A stretch of DNA of 64,000 bases from Motilimonas sp. E26 (GCF_021278025.1 NZ_JAIBHJ010000008.1:62001-126000); one strand, 5' to 3'; positions 26,775-36,850 are shown, counted from the first letter of the stretch. Notes: generated by a model not told the origin, from the sequence alone. Made by a program: numbers and translations.

Positions 26775-27425
26775 ATGAACAAAATTATTTATATTGCCGA
26801 CCCTATGTGCAGCTGGTGCTTTGGTTTTAGCACTCAGCTGCAGCAGTTAAAACAACAGCTACCTCACTATCCATTTGAACTTGTCATGGGCGGTTTGCGC
26901 ACAGGTGAAGACGCGCAACCACTAGACGCCTCCCTCGCCGAAATGCTTTCTCATCACTGGCAAAAAGTTGAGCAGTTAACAGGACAAAAAATTAACCCTG
27001 AAATACTTAATCGGGTTGATCAATTTGTTTACGATACCGAGCCTGCTTGCCGCGCGGTCACTTTATTAGGTGAAGCCAGCCCAGCCCACCAATTTGACTA
27101 TCTACTTGCGGTACAAACAGCTTTCTATCAAGATAATAAGGACATTACCCAAGCCGAGGTACTGGCAGAGTTAGCTAGCCCTTGGTTAGAGCAAGACTTC
27201 TTTTTAGAGTTATTCAATAGCCCCGCCATGATTGAAGCAACACAACAGGACTTTGAACTGTCTCGCCAATGGCAAGTGTTTAGCTACCCGACCTTAGTGT
27301 ACTCAACTGAGGATAGAATGATTTTACTGGCACAAGGTTATGCCACTGCCGATGCCATTCGCGAAGGTATTGAAAATATTGAGCAAGGCTTAAAGAACGA
27401 AAAAGCGGATGACAAAACAGAATAA
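26775..27425 (+). CDS. DsbA-family oxidoreductase (FrnE-like)
   Basis: A 216-residue thioredoxin-fold protein with a helical insertion. The redox motif is CSWC near the N-terminus (IADPMCSWCFGF) and the cis-proline loop is FSYPTLV near residue 170. No signal peptide is present, so it is probably cytoplasmic, like FrnE-type isomerases and the 2-hydroxychromene-2-carboxylate isomerase relatives. Substrate unknown. Confidence 0.85.
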   Translation: MNKIIYIADPMCSWCFGFSTQLQQLKQQLPHYPFELVMGGLRTGEDAQPLDASLAEMLSHHWQKVEQLTGQKINPEILNRVDQFVYDTEPACRAVTLLGEASPAHQFDYLLAVQTAFYQDNKDITQAEVLAELASPWLEQDFFLELFNSPAMIEATQQDFELSRQWQVFSYPTLVYSTEDRMILLAQGYATADAIREGIENIEQGLKNEKADDKTE

Positions 27426-27440
27426 AATCTGCAAAACAAC

Positions 27441-27465
27441 AAAGGGGCTAACTGCCCCTTTGGTC
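27441..27465 (+). terminator. Hairpin terminator after the DsbA-family gene
   Basis: AAAGGGGC-TAACT-GCCCCTTT, a perfect 8-bp stem 15 bases after the stop. The downstream T tract is short (GGTCTTATC), so termination may be partial. The next gene is convergent. Confidence 0.65.
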
Positions 27466-27489
27466 TTATCACAATAAACGCTATCAGTC

Positions 27490-27684
27490 TTATTTTGCCT
27501 TAAACTGATTACTTAAAAAATCATACTGATAGCCAATTGATGAGAGTTTCTGCTCTAAGCCATCACGAGGAATATCAAACAACCCGACCAAATCTTCTAA
27601 ATCTTCACATTCGATGCGTAGCTGTTCATTTACAATGCTAAGTAGAATGTGACTATCCATATTATGAAATCGACTTAAATCCAT
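27490..27684 (-). CDS. DUF4250 family small protein
   Basis: 64 residues. The family pattern is clear: MDLSRFHNMDSHILLSIVN, then a LEDLVGLFDI acidic helix and IGYQYDFLSNQFK at the end. DUF4250 proteins have no known function. A perfect ribosome-binding site (GAGGAGGT) six bases before fixes the ATG at 27684 in preference to the adjacent GTG. Confidence 0.8.
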   Translation of the reverse strand: MDLSRFHNMDSHILLSIVNEQLRIECEDLEDLVGLFDIPRDGLEQKLSSIGYQYDFLSNQFKAK

Positions 27685-27758
27685 CACTTTACCTCCTCTT
27701 TCTATAGCGCTACTTTGAGTTTAGCTTAAATTAGAAAAAGCGATAAAATAGCCATTGC

Positions 27759-28616
27759 CTAATCAGTGCCACGTTTTAACATCGCAATCGCAATACCGCC
27801 AATCACCAACAAGCTAGAGATGGTCAAGGGTAATGTCCATGATTCATCCAATAACACGATACCAAGTATTGCAGTAATAATGGGCACACTAAGCTGATAC
27901 AAGCCCGCTTGCGCTGCTGGAATACTCGGTAACAACAGATACCATAATGTATATCCTAACCCTGAAGCCAACCCGCCAGATAAACAGGCCAACACCATGC
28001 CGTTAATCGATAACATTTCGGTCCAATTAAACCAAGGTAGCAAACTTAAACTCAGAAGCGCTGCCCGACTGAAATTTTGCCTTGTCATTACTACCGGGTG
28101 TTTTACGCCTTTGCCTAGCCAGGTGTAAACACCCCAAGCAATACCAGCCAAAGCCATCAGTAAGGCAGCGGAAAGACTTGGCGCTGATGAACTGGGCAGT
28201 AACAAATAAGCGAGCCCCACCATAGCTAATAACATCCCAGCCAGTTCAAAGAGATTGGCAATATAACCTTGGCGAAAATTAATTAAGAATAGCGTCAGCT
28301 GAACCAGGGCAAATAAAATTAGCGCACCGACACCGGCATCTAGCTGAACATAGGCAAATGAAAAGCCAGCCGCATAAAATAATAATGCCACCGCTCCTCC
28401 CCAGCTTCCTGAGGCTTGTTCCTTGCCTAATGAAGCAAATAAGAAACTTAACCCCCATAAAGTGAAAGCCCCTGAAATAAGGCGTAACACAGTAAATTCA
28501 GCGGCAGCAATTTCACCACTAGCAAGGGCAAAACGACAAAAAATGGAGTTAGCAGCAAACAAGGTTAAAGTTAGTAGTAGCTGAAGTAAGAATTTTATTT
28601 GAATCGAGGAAGGCAT
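27759..28616 (-). CDS. EamA-type DMT transporter
   Basis: A 285-residue inner-membrane protein with about ten hydrophobic helices in two EamA repeats (NSIFCRFALASGEIAAAEFTVLR and, later, GWGLYTWL-like and PAAQAGLYQLSVPIITAILG segments). Members export amino acids and other metabolites; the substrate is not readable. The start codon directly follows the T tract of the upstream terminator and has no ribosome-binding site, so the true start or promoter is uncertain. Confidence 0.85.
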   Translation of the reverse strand: MPSSIQIKFLLQLLLTLTLFAANSIFCRFALASGEIAAAEFTVLRLISGAFTLWGLSFLFASLGKEQASGSWGGAVALLFYAAGFSFAYVQLDAGVGALILFALVQLTLFLINFRQGYIANLFELAGMLLAMVGLAYLLLPSSSAPSLSAALLMALAGIAWGVYTWLGKGVKHPVVMTRQNFSRAALLSLSLLPWFNWTEMLSINGMVLACLSGGLASGLGYTLWYLLLPSIPAAQAGLYQLSVPIITAILGIVLLDESWTLPLTISSLLVIGGIAIAMLKRGTD

Positions 28617-28658
28617 AAAAAAGGGCTATGAACTTAAGCAAAAAAGCCATCATAGCCC
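28617..28658 (-). terminator. Terminator of the cytochrome c gene, abutting the DMT start codon
   Basis: GGGCTATGA and TCATAGCCC form a 9-bp stem with an 18-base loop. On the minus strand six T follow and run straight into the ATG of the DMT transporter gene. Confidence 0.8.
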
Positions 28659-28705
28659 GTTAACAAAGAGATAAACAGTAAAGGAGCTTACTGATACATA
28701 TCCTG

Positions 28706-29014
28706 TTACTTTAAAGAAGAATAGTATGCCGCTAAATCAGCAATATCTTCATCGGATAACGCTGCCGCATTAGCTTGCATCACCGCAGCCATGCCGCCAT
28801 TGCGCTCTTTAGACTTATAAGCTTTCAGAGACGAAACAAGATAAGCCTCATTTTGCCCCGCTAAATTTGGGTACACAGGTACGGCAGCAATCCCCTCTGC
28901 ACCATGGCAAGCAACACACGTTGCTGATTTGGCTTTACCGGCTTCGGCATCTCCTGCTGTCGCAAGCGTTGGCACACACGCCAATAAAGAAAGCCCGATT
29001 AGTAGTTTTTTCAT
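28706..29014 (-). CDS. Small class I c-type cytochrome (c553/c4-like)
   Basis: A 102-residue periplasmic monohaem cytochrome. The signal peptide [20 protein letters not shown] precedes haem motif [19 protein letters not shown] and a downstream [25 protein letters not shown] segment supply the axial methionine region. AAGGAAAATAAA before the ATG at 29014 favours this start over 29029. It probably shuttles electrons to a terminal oxidase or reductase. Confidence 0.9.
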   Translation of the reverse strand: MKKLLIGLSLLACVPTLATAGDAEAGKAKSATCVACHGAEGIAAVPVYPNLAGQNEAYLVSSLKAYKSKERNGGMAAVMQANAAALSDEDIADLAAYYSSLK

Positions 29015-29257
29015 TTTATTTTCCTTCACATTGCTCTGGTATTTACGGCCAAATATTTAATCATATTAGCAGTTTATATATAAGCGATACGGACTAAGAT
29101 CAAATAAACTTAGACTACGCTCATCCAGTCTAGTCAGTACGTTGCTAAGGTGATGTTTGACCAAGCTGACTCACTTAGCCAAGCTTAGCCGCAACTTGTG
29201 CTAGTCGATAGCATCAAAACGAGTAAATTCAGCAGCAAATTAAAGCGAAGGAAGAAG

Positions 29258-29893
29258 TTAAACCTCCTCAATACGATAGATTTTCTCTAGTTGTTTTTTG
29301 TTCGATACGGCGACATCTAAATCTCTCAGTAAGCCATCTTTAATGGAATAAACCCAGCCATGCACGGTTAACTCTTGCTCTCTTTGCCATGCTTGCTGCA
29401 CGATACTGGTGTGGCAGATATTTTCTACTTGCTCAATCACATTCAGTTCGCATAAATAGTCTACGCGTTGTTCTTGAGTCATCTGAGAATTGAATTTACG
29501 ACGATGCTTTTGATAAGTATCTTTAATATTACGCAGCCAATAATCAATCAAACCGTGAGAAGTATTTTCCAGTGCCGTTTTAATGCCTCCGCAGCCATAA
29601 TGGCCTGTGACAATAATGTGTTTAACTTTAAGTACATCCACTGCATATTGGATCACAGACATACAATTTAAGTCCGTATGTACCACTAGATTAGCAATGT
29701 TACGATGAACGAAAATGTCGCCAGGAAGCAACCCCAATAATTGATTAGCCGGAACACGACTATCAGAGCAGCCAATCCATAAGTACTCTGGCGCTTGTTG
29801 CGCAGCTAACGTTTCAAAAAAAGCAGGATCTTCAGCCTTAATTCTCTCAGCCCAATCTTCATTATTTTCAAGCAGATGCCCTAATAAATCCAC
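29258..29893 (-). CDS. can: Beta-class carbonic anhydrase (Can)
   Basis: A zinc enzyme that hydrates carbon dioxide to bicarbonate. Zinc and active-site residues are in [12 protein letters not shown] and [12 protein letters not shown], and HRNIANLV and ELNVIEQV follow the E. coli Can pattern. The frame is open to an ATG at 29953, but GAGGAACGAAAT lies before a GTG at 29893, from which translation begins [14 protein letters not shown] as in Can; I prefer that start. Length is then about 211 residues. Confidence 0.93.
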   Translation of the reverse strand: MDLLGHLLENNEDWAERIKAEDPAFFETLAAQQAPEYLWIGCSDSRVPANQLLGLLPGDIFVHRNIANLVVHTDLNCMSVIQYAVDVLKVKHIIVTGHYGCGGIKTALENTSHGLIDYWLRNIKDTYQKHRRKFNSQMTQEQRVDYLCELNVIEQVENICHTSIVQQAWQREQELTVHGWVYSIKDGLLRDLDVAVSNKKQLEKIYRIEEV

Positions 29894-29974
29894 ATTTCGT
29901 TCCTCATCTCTACTTTCTTCGGCCAATTTAGCGCACCTAGAGTAACCAAACACTGATACAAAGCAAATAATAAA

Positions 29975-30175
29975 TCACAGCTTAAGACTACTCGTTTTAA
30001 TGGAATGATTTTTAAACCATGTTTGCCATTCTGGCAACCAAAGCCACAGCAGTACCGCGGCCATTGTCATGGCATCAGCAAACCATCCATCCAATAAAAT
30101 GCTAATCAGAGTTAAACCGGCAATAAGGGTTCGATTAAAGTGTTCGTTTAAGCGCTGACAGTTTAGATGAGACAT
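29975..30175 (-). CDS. Small two-helix membrane protein
   Basis: 66 residues, starting MSHLNCQRLNEHFNRT after GGAGGATAAT. Two adjacent hydrophobic helices (LIAGLTLISILLDGW and MTMAAVLLWLWLP) are followed by a basic tail. No family is recognised. It lies just upstream of can on the same strand, separated by about 80 bases. Confidence 0.6.
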   Translation of the reverse strand: MSHLNCQRLNEHFNRTLIAGLTLISILLDGWFADAMTMAAVLLWLWLPEWQTWFKNHSIKTSSLKL

Positions 30176-30332
30176 ATTATCCTCCGCAGCCATCACCAGC
30201 TTTTTGTAAATACTACAATTTAAAAAGCATGAACTATTCCAAGTTGCTTATTCCATCGCAATTAAATATTAAAAACCCTACTTGAGGCAGTGTTATACTT
30301 GATAGAAGAACAAATAAGACCAAGGAAGTCCT

Positions 30333-31274
30333 TTGTGTAATTTAACCCGCATGCTCAGCATCATACTATTAGCCCCTGTCAGTTACTTGACGTTAGCTGA
30401 CGACCTCAGTGTAGAAGAAAAAAGCCCTTGTCTGTATGAAAGCCAAGAAAGCACCATGCTGGACAAAACCTATGACTACCTAAATTCAAAGCTTTGTGAA
30501 CCAGCTCTTTGGTTCGATGATTTCTTTGTTGATGAGCGCGTAACACAAGACTCTAGAGCGGGCACTATGGTGCGCTGGTATAATGACTTTAAGCAAACCG
30601 AAGGCGAAGGCTTTACATATAAGACACGACTCTCTGCTCGAGTACACATTCCCAAAGCCACTAAACGATTAAAGTTAGTATTTGAAAGCGATGCTGACGA
30701 TAAAGTTGCCGATCTCTTTCCTAATAGCAGTGACGACACAAAAAATACGTTCGGTTTACGCTATGACTGGTTTGTTAAAGAACGCTCCAGTTTGAATTTT
30801 AAAGTCAGCTTACACCCAGGTATTGAAGCACGTTATCGCTACACTTACCCATTCACCGCTGATACTTATGGCCGTATTACACAAAAAATTTACCAGAAAA
30901 AAAGCGATACAGGCAGCAAGACTGACCTCGATTTAGATCACAAAATCAATGACACTTTTTTACTGCGCTGGACTAATTTCGCCAAGGTAGAAACCAGCTT
31001 TAATGGCGCAGAATTAGGCTCAGGCTTAACTCTCTATCAATTTATCTCTGACACTCAAGCTCTCAGCTATGAGGCAAGTGTTCAAGGTAAAACGAAACCT
31101 TATCACTACCTTTCTAACCAACGACTGGCGGTTAGGTATCGACAAAGTATTTTCCGAAAGTGGTTTTTTTATGAGCTCACCCCTGCCGTTGAGTGGCCCA
31201 AAGAAGAAGAACTAGAACGACACGATGAAGTTTCTATCACCCTAAGGTTAGAGGTGCTGTTTAACAACATCTAG
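30333..31274 (+). CDS. Probable outer-membrane beta-barrel protein, unknown function
   Basis: 313 residues with a signal peptide ending near SYLTLA. The mature part alternates polar and aromatic residues in long strands (VRWYNDFKQ, RLKLVFES, YRYTYPF, LAVRYRQSI) and ends in a strand EVSITLRLEVLFNNI, typical of outer-membrane barrels. CAAGGAAG lies just before a TTG at 30333, so I keep that start; an ATG at 30351 is possible. No named family is recognised. Confidence 0.65.
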   Translation: MCNLTRMLSIILLAPVSYLTLADDLSVEEKSPCLYESQESTMLDKTYDYLNSKLCEPALWFDDFFVDERVTQDSRAGTMVRWYNDFKQTEGEGFTYKTRLSARVHIPKATKRLKLVFESDADDKVADLFPNSSDDTKNTFGLRYDWFVKERSSLNFKVSLHPGIEARYRYTYPFTADTYGRITQKIYQKKSDTGSKTDLDLDHKINDTFLLRWTNFAKVETSFNGAELGSGLTLYQFISDTQALSYEASVQGKTKPYHYLSNQRLAVRYRQSIFRKWFFYELTPAVEWPKEEELERHDEVSITLRLEVLFNNI

Positions 31275-31395
31275 GTCTGCACAGCAGTTAGTTCAATAGT
31301 TAATACCTATTGAACTAACTGAAATAAACCAATGTAAGCCTATCCCATTTTCCTCTATGCTATAGCTAAGTTAATAAACATTGAGAGGAAATTTT

Positions 31396-31665
31396 ATGTT
31401 AGCTGTTATTTTTGGTCGCCCAGGTTGCCCTTATTGCGTACGTGCAAAAGAGATTGCTGAAACACTCACCGAATCACGAGATGATTTTAAATTCCGTTAT
31501 GTTGATATTCATGCTGAAGGCATCAGTAAAGCGGACTTGGAAAAAACCGTAGGTAAACCAGTAGAAACCGTACCACAGATATTTTTAGATCAAAGGCATA
31601 TCGGCGGTTGCACCGAATTTGAAGCCTACGCAAAAGAAAACCTAGGCCTTTATCAAGAAGACTAA
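31396..31665 (+). CDS. grxA: Glutaredoxin 1 (GrxA)
   Basis: An 89-residue dithiol glutaredoxin with active site GCPYC at residues 10-14, the cis-proline motif ETVPQIFLD, and GGCTEFEAY. It closely follows E. coli GrxA, which reduces ribonucleotide reductase and other disulfides with glutathione. The ATG at 31396 is preceded by TTGAGAGGAAATTTT. yheT starts five bases after the stop. Confidence 0.92.
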   Translation: MLAVIFGRPGCPYCVRAKEIAETLTESRDDFKFRYVDIHAEGISKADLEKTVGKPVETVPQIFLDQRHIGGCTEFEAYAKENLGLYQED

Positions 31666-31669
31666 TCGA

Positions 31670-32644
31670 GTGGTTGATACCTTCCAAGCGCCACTTTGGT
31701 GTGCTAATGCACACTTACAAACGTTATTGCCGACGTTTCTCAATCGGCAGTTTCGTTTGCCTTTGCAACATCAAACCTTAACCACGCCCGATCATGATTT
31801 TTTAGACCTGATCTGGACCGAGCGTCCTCAGGCTGACTTTAATAAGCCGATTGTGATTATTTTTCATGGTTTAGAGGGGTCAATCAATTCACCTTATGCG
31901 CAAGGGATGATGAGTGCACTCAAGAAAGCAGGTTGGATAGGCTTGCTGATGCACTTCCGAGGCTGCAGTGGTCGGCCAAATTTACGCGCCCGCAGTTATC
32001 ACAGCGGAGAAACCGCAGACGCTCGTTTTTTAATCAATTGGCTGCAGCAACAATATCCAGCCCATCCTTTAATGGCGATAGGTTATTCCCTTGGCGGCAA
32101 CATGCTGCTAAACCTACTGGCAGAGCCCCAAGCATCTGGCCTGATAGCGGCAGTATCCGTTTCGGCGCCATTGCGGCTTGATTTATGCTCAGCGAGACTG
32201 CAACAAGGGTTCTCGCGTGTTTACCAGCATCATTTATTAAGTCGCATGAAGAAAAATTTAAATAATAAAGTTAGTACAGGCGCCTTGGCCGAGTTTCCCG
32301 TCCCCAATACTGCTCAGCTGACAACGTTCCACGCTTTTGATGAAACCATTACGGCACCATTACACGGCTTTGCCAGCGCCGCAGAGTATTATCAAAAATG
32401 CAGTGCATTTGATAAGTTAACGGACATCAACACACCATGCTTACTTATCCATGCTAAAGATGACCCCTTCATGACGCCCGAAGTTATTCCACGGCCAGAT
32501 CAAGTTTCTGCTTTAGTTGAACTGGCGATCAGTAAAAAAGGTGGTCATGTTGGCTTTGTTCAAGGTAACATCCAACGCCCCACATTCTGGCTAGAACAAA
32601 CCATTCCGACATGGTTAAGCCAATTCAGCAAGAGCACAATATGA
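31670..32644 (+). CDS. yheT: YheT-family alpha/beta hydrolase
   Basis: A 324-residue cytoplasmic hydrolase of the AB-hydrolase/YheT family. The nucleophile elbow is GYSLGGNML, the oxyanion loop HGLEGSINSPYAQG, and the acid and histidine lie in HAKDDPFM and GGHVGF. NAHLQTLLPTF at the N-terminus is typical of the family. It starts at a GTG. The yheT-yheU-prkB-osmC-crp order is the same as in E. coli. Physiological substrate unknown. Confidence 0.9.
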   Translation: MVDTFQAPLWCANAHLQTLLPTFLNRQFRLPLQHQTLTTPDHDFLDLIWTERPQADFNKPIVIIFHGLEGSINSPYAQGMMSALKKAGWIGLLMHFRGCSGRPNLRARSYHSGETADARFLINWLQQQYPAHPLMAIGYSLGGNMLLNLLAEPQASGLIAAVSVSAPLRLDLCSARLQQGFSRVYQHHLLSRMKKNLNNKVSTGALAEFPVPNTAQLTTFHAFDETITAPLHGFASAAEYYQKCSAFDKLTDINTPCLLIHAKDDPFMTPEVIPRPDQVSALVELAISKKGGHVGFVQGNIQRPTFWLEQTIPTWLSQFSKSTI

Positions 32645-32880
32645 TCATTCCCTACCAAGATATCAGCGCCGAAACATTAGAGCAATTGATTGAACATTTT
32701 GTCCTACAAGAGGGCACGGAGTACGGTGAACAAGATATTAGTTTGGCCGAGAAAGTTCTGCAAGTGAGAGCACAGCTTGAATCAGGCCGAGTCGTCATCG
32801 TTTATTCCGAATTACACGAGTCCGTAAATATCGTACCAAAAGACCAAGTTAGTGAAGAAAATTCAGCAATGTTAAGTTAA
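32641..32880 (+). CDS. yheU: UPF0270 family protein YheU
   Basis: A 79-residue protein starting MIIPYQDISAETLEQLIEHFVLQEG, matching the UPF0270 family, which has no established function. Its ATG overlaps the yheT stop by four bases (ATGA), so the two are translationally coupled. The longer frame from 32611 lies inside yheT and is rejected. Confidence 0.9.
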   Translation: MIIPYQDISAETLEQLIEHFVLQEGTEYGEQDISLAEKVLQVRAQLESGRVVIVYSELHESVNIVPKDQVSEENSAMLS

Positions 32881-32953
32881 CCATTTCCTGACACGTTTTT
32901 TTTACATACACTGCTTATCTATTTGTTATCTCATTATTGGATAAGGTTCTCCC

Positions 32954-33823
32954 ATGTCAGCCACGCATCCCATTATTGCCATTACCGGTTCATCAGGCGC
33001 AGGCACTTCCACCACAACCTTAGCCTTCGCCCAAATTTTTCGTCAGCTTGGCATCAAGGCCGCTTTTGTGGAAGGGGATAGCTTCCACCGCTATACCCGC
33101 CCTGAAATGGATGTTGCAATCCGTAAAGCCCGTGAACAAGGTAAGCATATAAGTTATTTTGGCCCACAAGCGAATGACTTTGAACAACTAGAACATTTCA
33201 TGAAGGAATACGGCGAAACGGGCACAGGTCGATTCCGTCGCTATCTACACACATTTGATGAAGCTGTGCCTTACAATCAAATGCCAGGCACCTTTACCCC
33301 ATGGCAAGAACTCGAAGACAACACTGACTTATTATTCTACGAGGGCTTACACGGCGCAGTCTGCGATGGTAATACAGATGTCGCTCAGCATGTGGACTTT
33401 CTGATAGGGATGGTGCCAATTGTAAATTTGGAGTGGATCCAAAAATTAGTGCGCGATACATCTGAGCGCGGCCATTCTAGAGAAGCCGTAACAGACTCAA
33501 TTGTTCGTTCAATGGATGACTACATTAATTTTATTACACCGCAGTTTTCACGCACACACATTAACTTTCAGCGCGTGCCCTTGGTGGACACCTCTAACCC
33601 CTTTAGTGCTAAGAACATCCCATCACTGGATGAAAGTTTGCTGGTGATCCGCTTTCGCGGTATTAAGAACATGGACTTTCCTTACCTGCTCTCGATGATT
33701 GATGATGCGTATATGTCACGTATGAATACCATCGTCGTACCAGGCGGGAAAATGGGCTTTGCCATGGAGCTAATACTAACGCCGTTAATCCGTCAACTAA
33801 TGGCAACGGGTAAAATCGCCTAA
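32954..33823 (+). CDS. prkB: Phosphoribulokinase-like protein PrkB
   Basis: A 289-residue P-loop kinase. The Walker A motif GSSGAGTSTTT is near the N-terminus, followed by EGDSFHRYTRPEMD and YEGLHGAV, the phosphoribulokinase family pattern. In non-autotrophic gammaproteobacteria this protein sits in the yheT-crp region and its true substrate is not known; there is no sign of RuBisCO here. It follows yheU by 73 bases. Confidence 0.9.
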   Translation: MSATHPIIAITGSSGAGTSTTTLAFAQIFRQLGIKAAFVEGDSFHRYTRPEMDVAIRKAREQGKHISYFGPQANDFEQLEHFMKEYGETGTGRFRRYLHTFDEAVPYNQMPGTFTPWQELEDNTDLLFYEGLHGAVCDGNTDVAQHVDFLIGMVPIVNLEWIQKLVRDTSERGHSREAVTDSIVRSMDDYINFITPQFSRTHINFQRVPLVDTSNPFSAKNIPSLDESLLVIRFRGIKNMDFPYLLSMIDDAYMSRMNTIVVPGGKMGFAMELILTPLIRQLMATGKIA

Positions 33824-33829
33824 ATTAAC

Positions 33830-33850
33830 GGGCTCATCTTAGACGAGCCC
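33830..33850. terminator. Hairpin between convergent prkB and osmC genes
   Basis: GGGCTC and GAGCCC pair around a loop that can extend by two further pairs. It lies in the 36-base gap between convergent stops. Confidence 0.5.
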
Positions 33851-33859
33851 ACTACCTAT

Positions 33860-34264
33860 TTACGCGGTTTTAACTTCAAAGCGAGCATTGATCTCTACTG
33901 TTGGTTCAAGCATTTTAGCAACCGAGCAATACTTTTCCATTGAGGCGTTAATCGCTTTGTCGACTAAACTCGCGTCAACGTCAGTACCCGTTACCGTGTA
34001 TAACAAATCAATTTTAGTGAAAACCCTCGGTGCCGATTCAGCTCGCTCGGCTGTCACACCAACTTCGCAACCTTGGATTTTCTGCTTCGCGTCCTTTAAA
34101 TCTGAAACGATATCTACAGAGCTACAGCCAGCAATCGCCATTAGTACTAACTCCATTGGGCTGGCTCCGTCGGTGCCGCTGTTGCCATCCATTAAAACTT
34201 GATGCCCCTTCGACGATTGACCAACAAATTTTAAGGCCTGCGACCACTCCACTTTAATTTGCAT
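33860..34264 (-). CDS. OsmC-family protein (YhfA-like)
   Basis: A 134-residue OsmC/Ohr-fold protein. It shows GNSGTDGASPMELVLMAIAGCSSVDIVSDLK, with a single cysteine C52 at the family's first active position, and the second cysteine region at KYCSVAKML. Some members reduce organic hydroperoxides; the YhfA branch next to crp has not been assigned a substrate. It is transcribed away from crp, as in E. coli. Confidence 0.88.
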   Translation of the reverse strand: MQIKVEWSQALKFVGQSSKGHQVLMDGNSGTDGASPMELVLMAIAGCSSVDIVSDLKDAKQKIQGCEVGVTAERAESAPRVFTKIDLLYTVTGTDVDASLVDKAINASMEKYCSVAKMLEPTVEINARFEVKTA

Positions 34265-34531
34265 ATATTTCTCATTTACTTATTGTGACAATAGGATGAT
34301 TAAGCTTGGTTTTTTTCTTAAACATTGAGCTAGTTCAAATCGACAATTAGATCAAAATCAATCTAAAAAGCTGATCCAGCGCTAATTTTATAACTTTATC
34401 AATCAAGACTTGCAGCATGATTACAAGGCTTTTATGCTATCATGCGTTAACTAAAATAGCTCACTGCTAATGATGTCTTGCTGCAGGTGCAACCAGATTG
34501 AAGCGGTAAATATAAGAATAGAGGAACACAT

Positions 34532-35170
34532 ATGGTACTTGGTAAACCTCAAGCAGATCCGACATTAGAATGGTTTTTGTCGCACTGCCATATCCACAAG
34601 TATCCTTCTAAAAGCACATTGATCCATGCTGGCGAAAAAGCTGAAACTCTTTACTATATCGTAAAAGGCTCGGTTGCTGTGTTAATCAAGGATGAAGAAG
34701 GCAAAGAAATGATCCTGTCTTACCTTAACCAGGGAGACTTTATGGGTGAGTTAGGTTTGTTTGATGAATCAGAAAACCCAATTCGTACCGCTTGGATCCG
34801 CGCAAAATCTCCATGTGAAGTGGCTGAAATTTCTTACAAGAAATTCCGTCAGTTGATTCAGGTAAACCCTGAAATTCTAATGCGCCTTTCTAGCCAAATG
34901 GGCTCTCGCCTACAGGAAACCAGTCAAAAAGTAGGCGACTTGGCTTTCCTAGATGTAACTGGTCGTATTGCACAAACTCTGTTAAGCCTAGCTAAACAGC
35001 CTGATGCAATGACCCACCCAGATGGCATGCAAATTAAAATTACCCGTCAAGAAATCGGCCAAATCGTGGGCTGTTCTCGTGAAACTGTCGGTCGCATTCT
35101 GAAAATGCTGGAAGAGCAGAACCTCATTTCAGCTCACGGTAAAACCATTGTGGTATTCGGTACCCGTTAA
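34532..35170 (+). CDS. crp: cAMP receptor protein CRP
   Basis: A 212-residue global regulator. The N-terminal cAMP pocket reads GELGLFDES and the RTAW segment (R-T in place of the enteric R-S), and the C-terminal helix-turn-helix is [22 protein letters not shown]. No N-terminal cysteines exist, so this is CRP and not FNR. AGAGGAACACAT precedes the ATG. The osmC gene is divergent. A palindromic terminator follows. Confidence 0.95.
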   Translation: MVLGKPQADPTLEWFLSHCHIHKYPSKSTLIHAGEKAETLYYIVKGSVAVLIKDEEGKEMILSYLNQGDFMGELGLFDESENPIRTAWIRAKSPCEVAEISYKKFRQLIQVNPEILMRLSSQMGSRLQETSQKVGDLAFLDVTGRIAQTLLSLAKQPDAMTHPDGMQIKITRQEIGQIVGCSRETVGRILKMLEEQNLISAHGKTIVVFGTR

Positions 35171-35216
35171 TTCGGCACCCATTAACTTGGGTTAGCCAAT
35201 ACTAGCAAGGTGGTAT

Positions 35217-35243
35217 AAAACGAGGCTTAAGCCTCGTTTTTTT
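35217..35243 (+). terminator. Terminator of crp
   Basis: AAAACGAGGC-TTAA-GCCTCG followed by seven T: a textbook intrinsic terminator. Confidence 0.93.
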
Positions 35244-35287
35244 ATGTCTGGCATTCACGTTGTTCGCTTTTTGGCAAATTTCATGCA

Positions 35288-35315
35288 TAAAAAAACCGGC
35301 CTAAGCCGGTTTTTA
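35288..35315 (-). terminator. Terminator of the rpsF-priB-rpsR-rplI operon
   Basis: AAAACCGGC-CTAA-GCCGGTTTT, flanked by A and T runs; on the minus strand seven T follow. It lies downstream of rplI and faces the crp terminator. Confidence 0.9.
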
Positions 35316-35332
35316 AGAAGTAAGTGTAAAAC

Positions 35333-35785
35333 TTACTCTGCAGCTACTACTGAAACTTTAACAGTTGCAGTTACGTCGCTGTGTACTTGGATTGCGATGT
35401 CGTATTCGCCAGTGTTACGTAGAACACCTTCTGGTAGACGAACTTCGCTCTTCACTACTTGTACGCCAGCTGCAGTAATTGCATCAGCGATATCACGAGT
35501 ACCGATAGAACCAAATAATTTGCCTTCTTCACCCGCTTTAGAAGCGATAACAACCGCTTCTAGTGCGTTTAGCTTCTCGCCACGTTGCTCAGCAGCTGAT
35601 AGGTCTGCAGCAATTTTAGCTTCTAGCTCAGCACGGCGTGCTTCGAATTTCTCTGTGTTTGCTTTGTTTGCAGGAACCGCTTTACCCTGTGGGAAAAGGA
35701 AGTTACGAGCATAACCAGCTTTAACAGAAACTTGATCACCTAGCGTACCTAGGTTAGCAACTTTGTCTAATAAAATAATTTCCAT
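35333..35785 (-). CDS. rplI: Ribosomal protein L9
   Basis: A 150-residue large-subunit protein. [39 protein letters not shown] is the L9 signature; the C-terminal domain follows a long linker helix. The true start is the ATG at 35785, since the frame from 35857 would run through the end of rpsR. It is the last gene of the operon, 13 bases after rpsR. Confidence 0.96.
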   Translation of the reverse strand: MEIILLDKVANLGTLGDQVSVKAGYARNFLFPQGKAVPANKANTEKFEARRAELEAKIAADLSAAEQRGEKLNALEAVVIASKAGEEGKLFGSIGTRDIADAITAAGVQVVKSEVRLPEGVLRNTGEYDIAIQVHSDVTATVKVSVVAAE

Positions 35786-35798
35786 GTCACTTCCCCTC

Positions 35799-36346
<548 letters not shown>

Positions 36347-36349
36347 AAA

Positions 36350-36766
36350 TTACTCTTCGCTGGCAGCCTCTTGAGGAGCTTCTTCCGCTTGCGCTTGTGG
36401 AGCAGCAGAATCAAAAGCTGGACGAGAATCGCGTGATTGACGCTCTTCTTTAGCTTTAGCCATTGGAGAAACTTCAGTGATAGCAGCTTTAGTACGCATG
36501 ATCATGTTACGGATCACAGCATCGTTGAAACGGAAAGCAGTTTCCAGTTCGTCGATTACAGCTTGCTCAGCTTCTACGTTTAATAGAACGTAGTGTGCTT
36601 TGTGTAGCTTGTTGATTGGGTAAGCCAATTGACGACGGCCCCAATCTTCTAGACGGTGAATAGTACCGCCATTGTCGGTGATCATCGCACTGTAGCGCTC
36701 GATCATGCCGTTAACTTGTTCACTCTGATCAGGGTGAACCATAAATACGATTTCGTAATGACGCAT
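36350..36766 (-). CDS. rpsF: Ribosomal protein S6
   Basis: 138 residues, starting [25 protein letters not shown], with [31 protein letters not shown]. The acidic C-terminal tail ([11 protein letters not shown]) resembles S6 tails that receive glutamate residues from RimK. It is the first gene of the operon. Confidence 0.97.
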   Translation of the reverse strand: MRHYEIVFMVHPDQSEQVNGMIERYSAMITDNGGTIHRLEDWGRRQLAYPINKLHKAHYVLLNVEAEQAVIDELETAFRFNDAVIRNMIMRTKAAITEVSPMAKAKEERQSRDSRPAFDSAAPQAQAEEAPQEAASEE

Positions 36767-36850
36767 TTACTTGATCCTTACGGGTTTAATCAGCCTCTGT
36801 GTGCGGCTCAGTCTGGTACCGTCAGAAGCAAGGAACAAAAGGGTGATGAC
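36767..36850 (-). promoter_or_regulatory. rpsF operon 5' leader, possible S6:S18 binding site
   Basis: Read on the minus strand the leader contains GAGCCGCACACAGAGGCTG shortly before CCCGTAAGGATC and the rpsF start. An AGCC/GGCT hairpin with a GCCG segment resembles the S6:S18-responsive leader of other bacteria. The resemblance is by eye only. Confidence 0.35.

Noticed and set aside
32954-33823. Calvin cycle carbon fixation suggested by a phosphoribulokinase
   Set aside because: PrkB of this branch sits in the conserved yheT-crp neighbourhood in heterotrophs, and there are no RuBisCO genes here.
34532-35170. FNR/EtrA as an alternative name for the CRP protein
   Set aside because: It has no N-terminal cluster cysteines, and its cAMP-pocket and helix-turn-helix sequences fit CRP.
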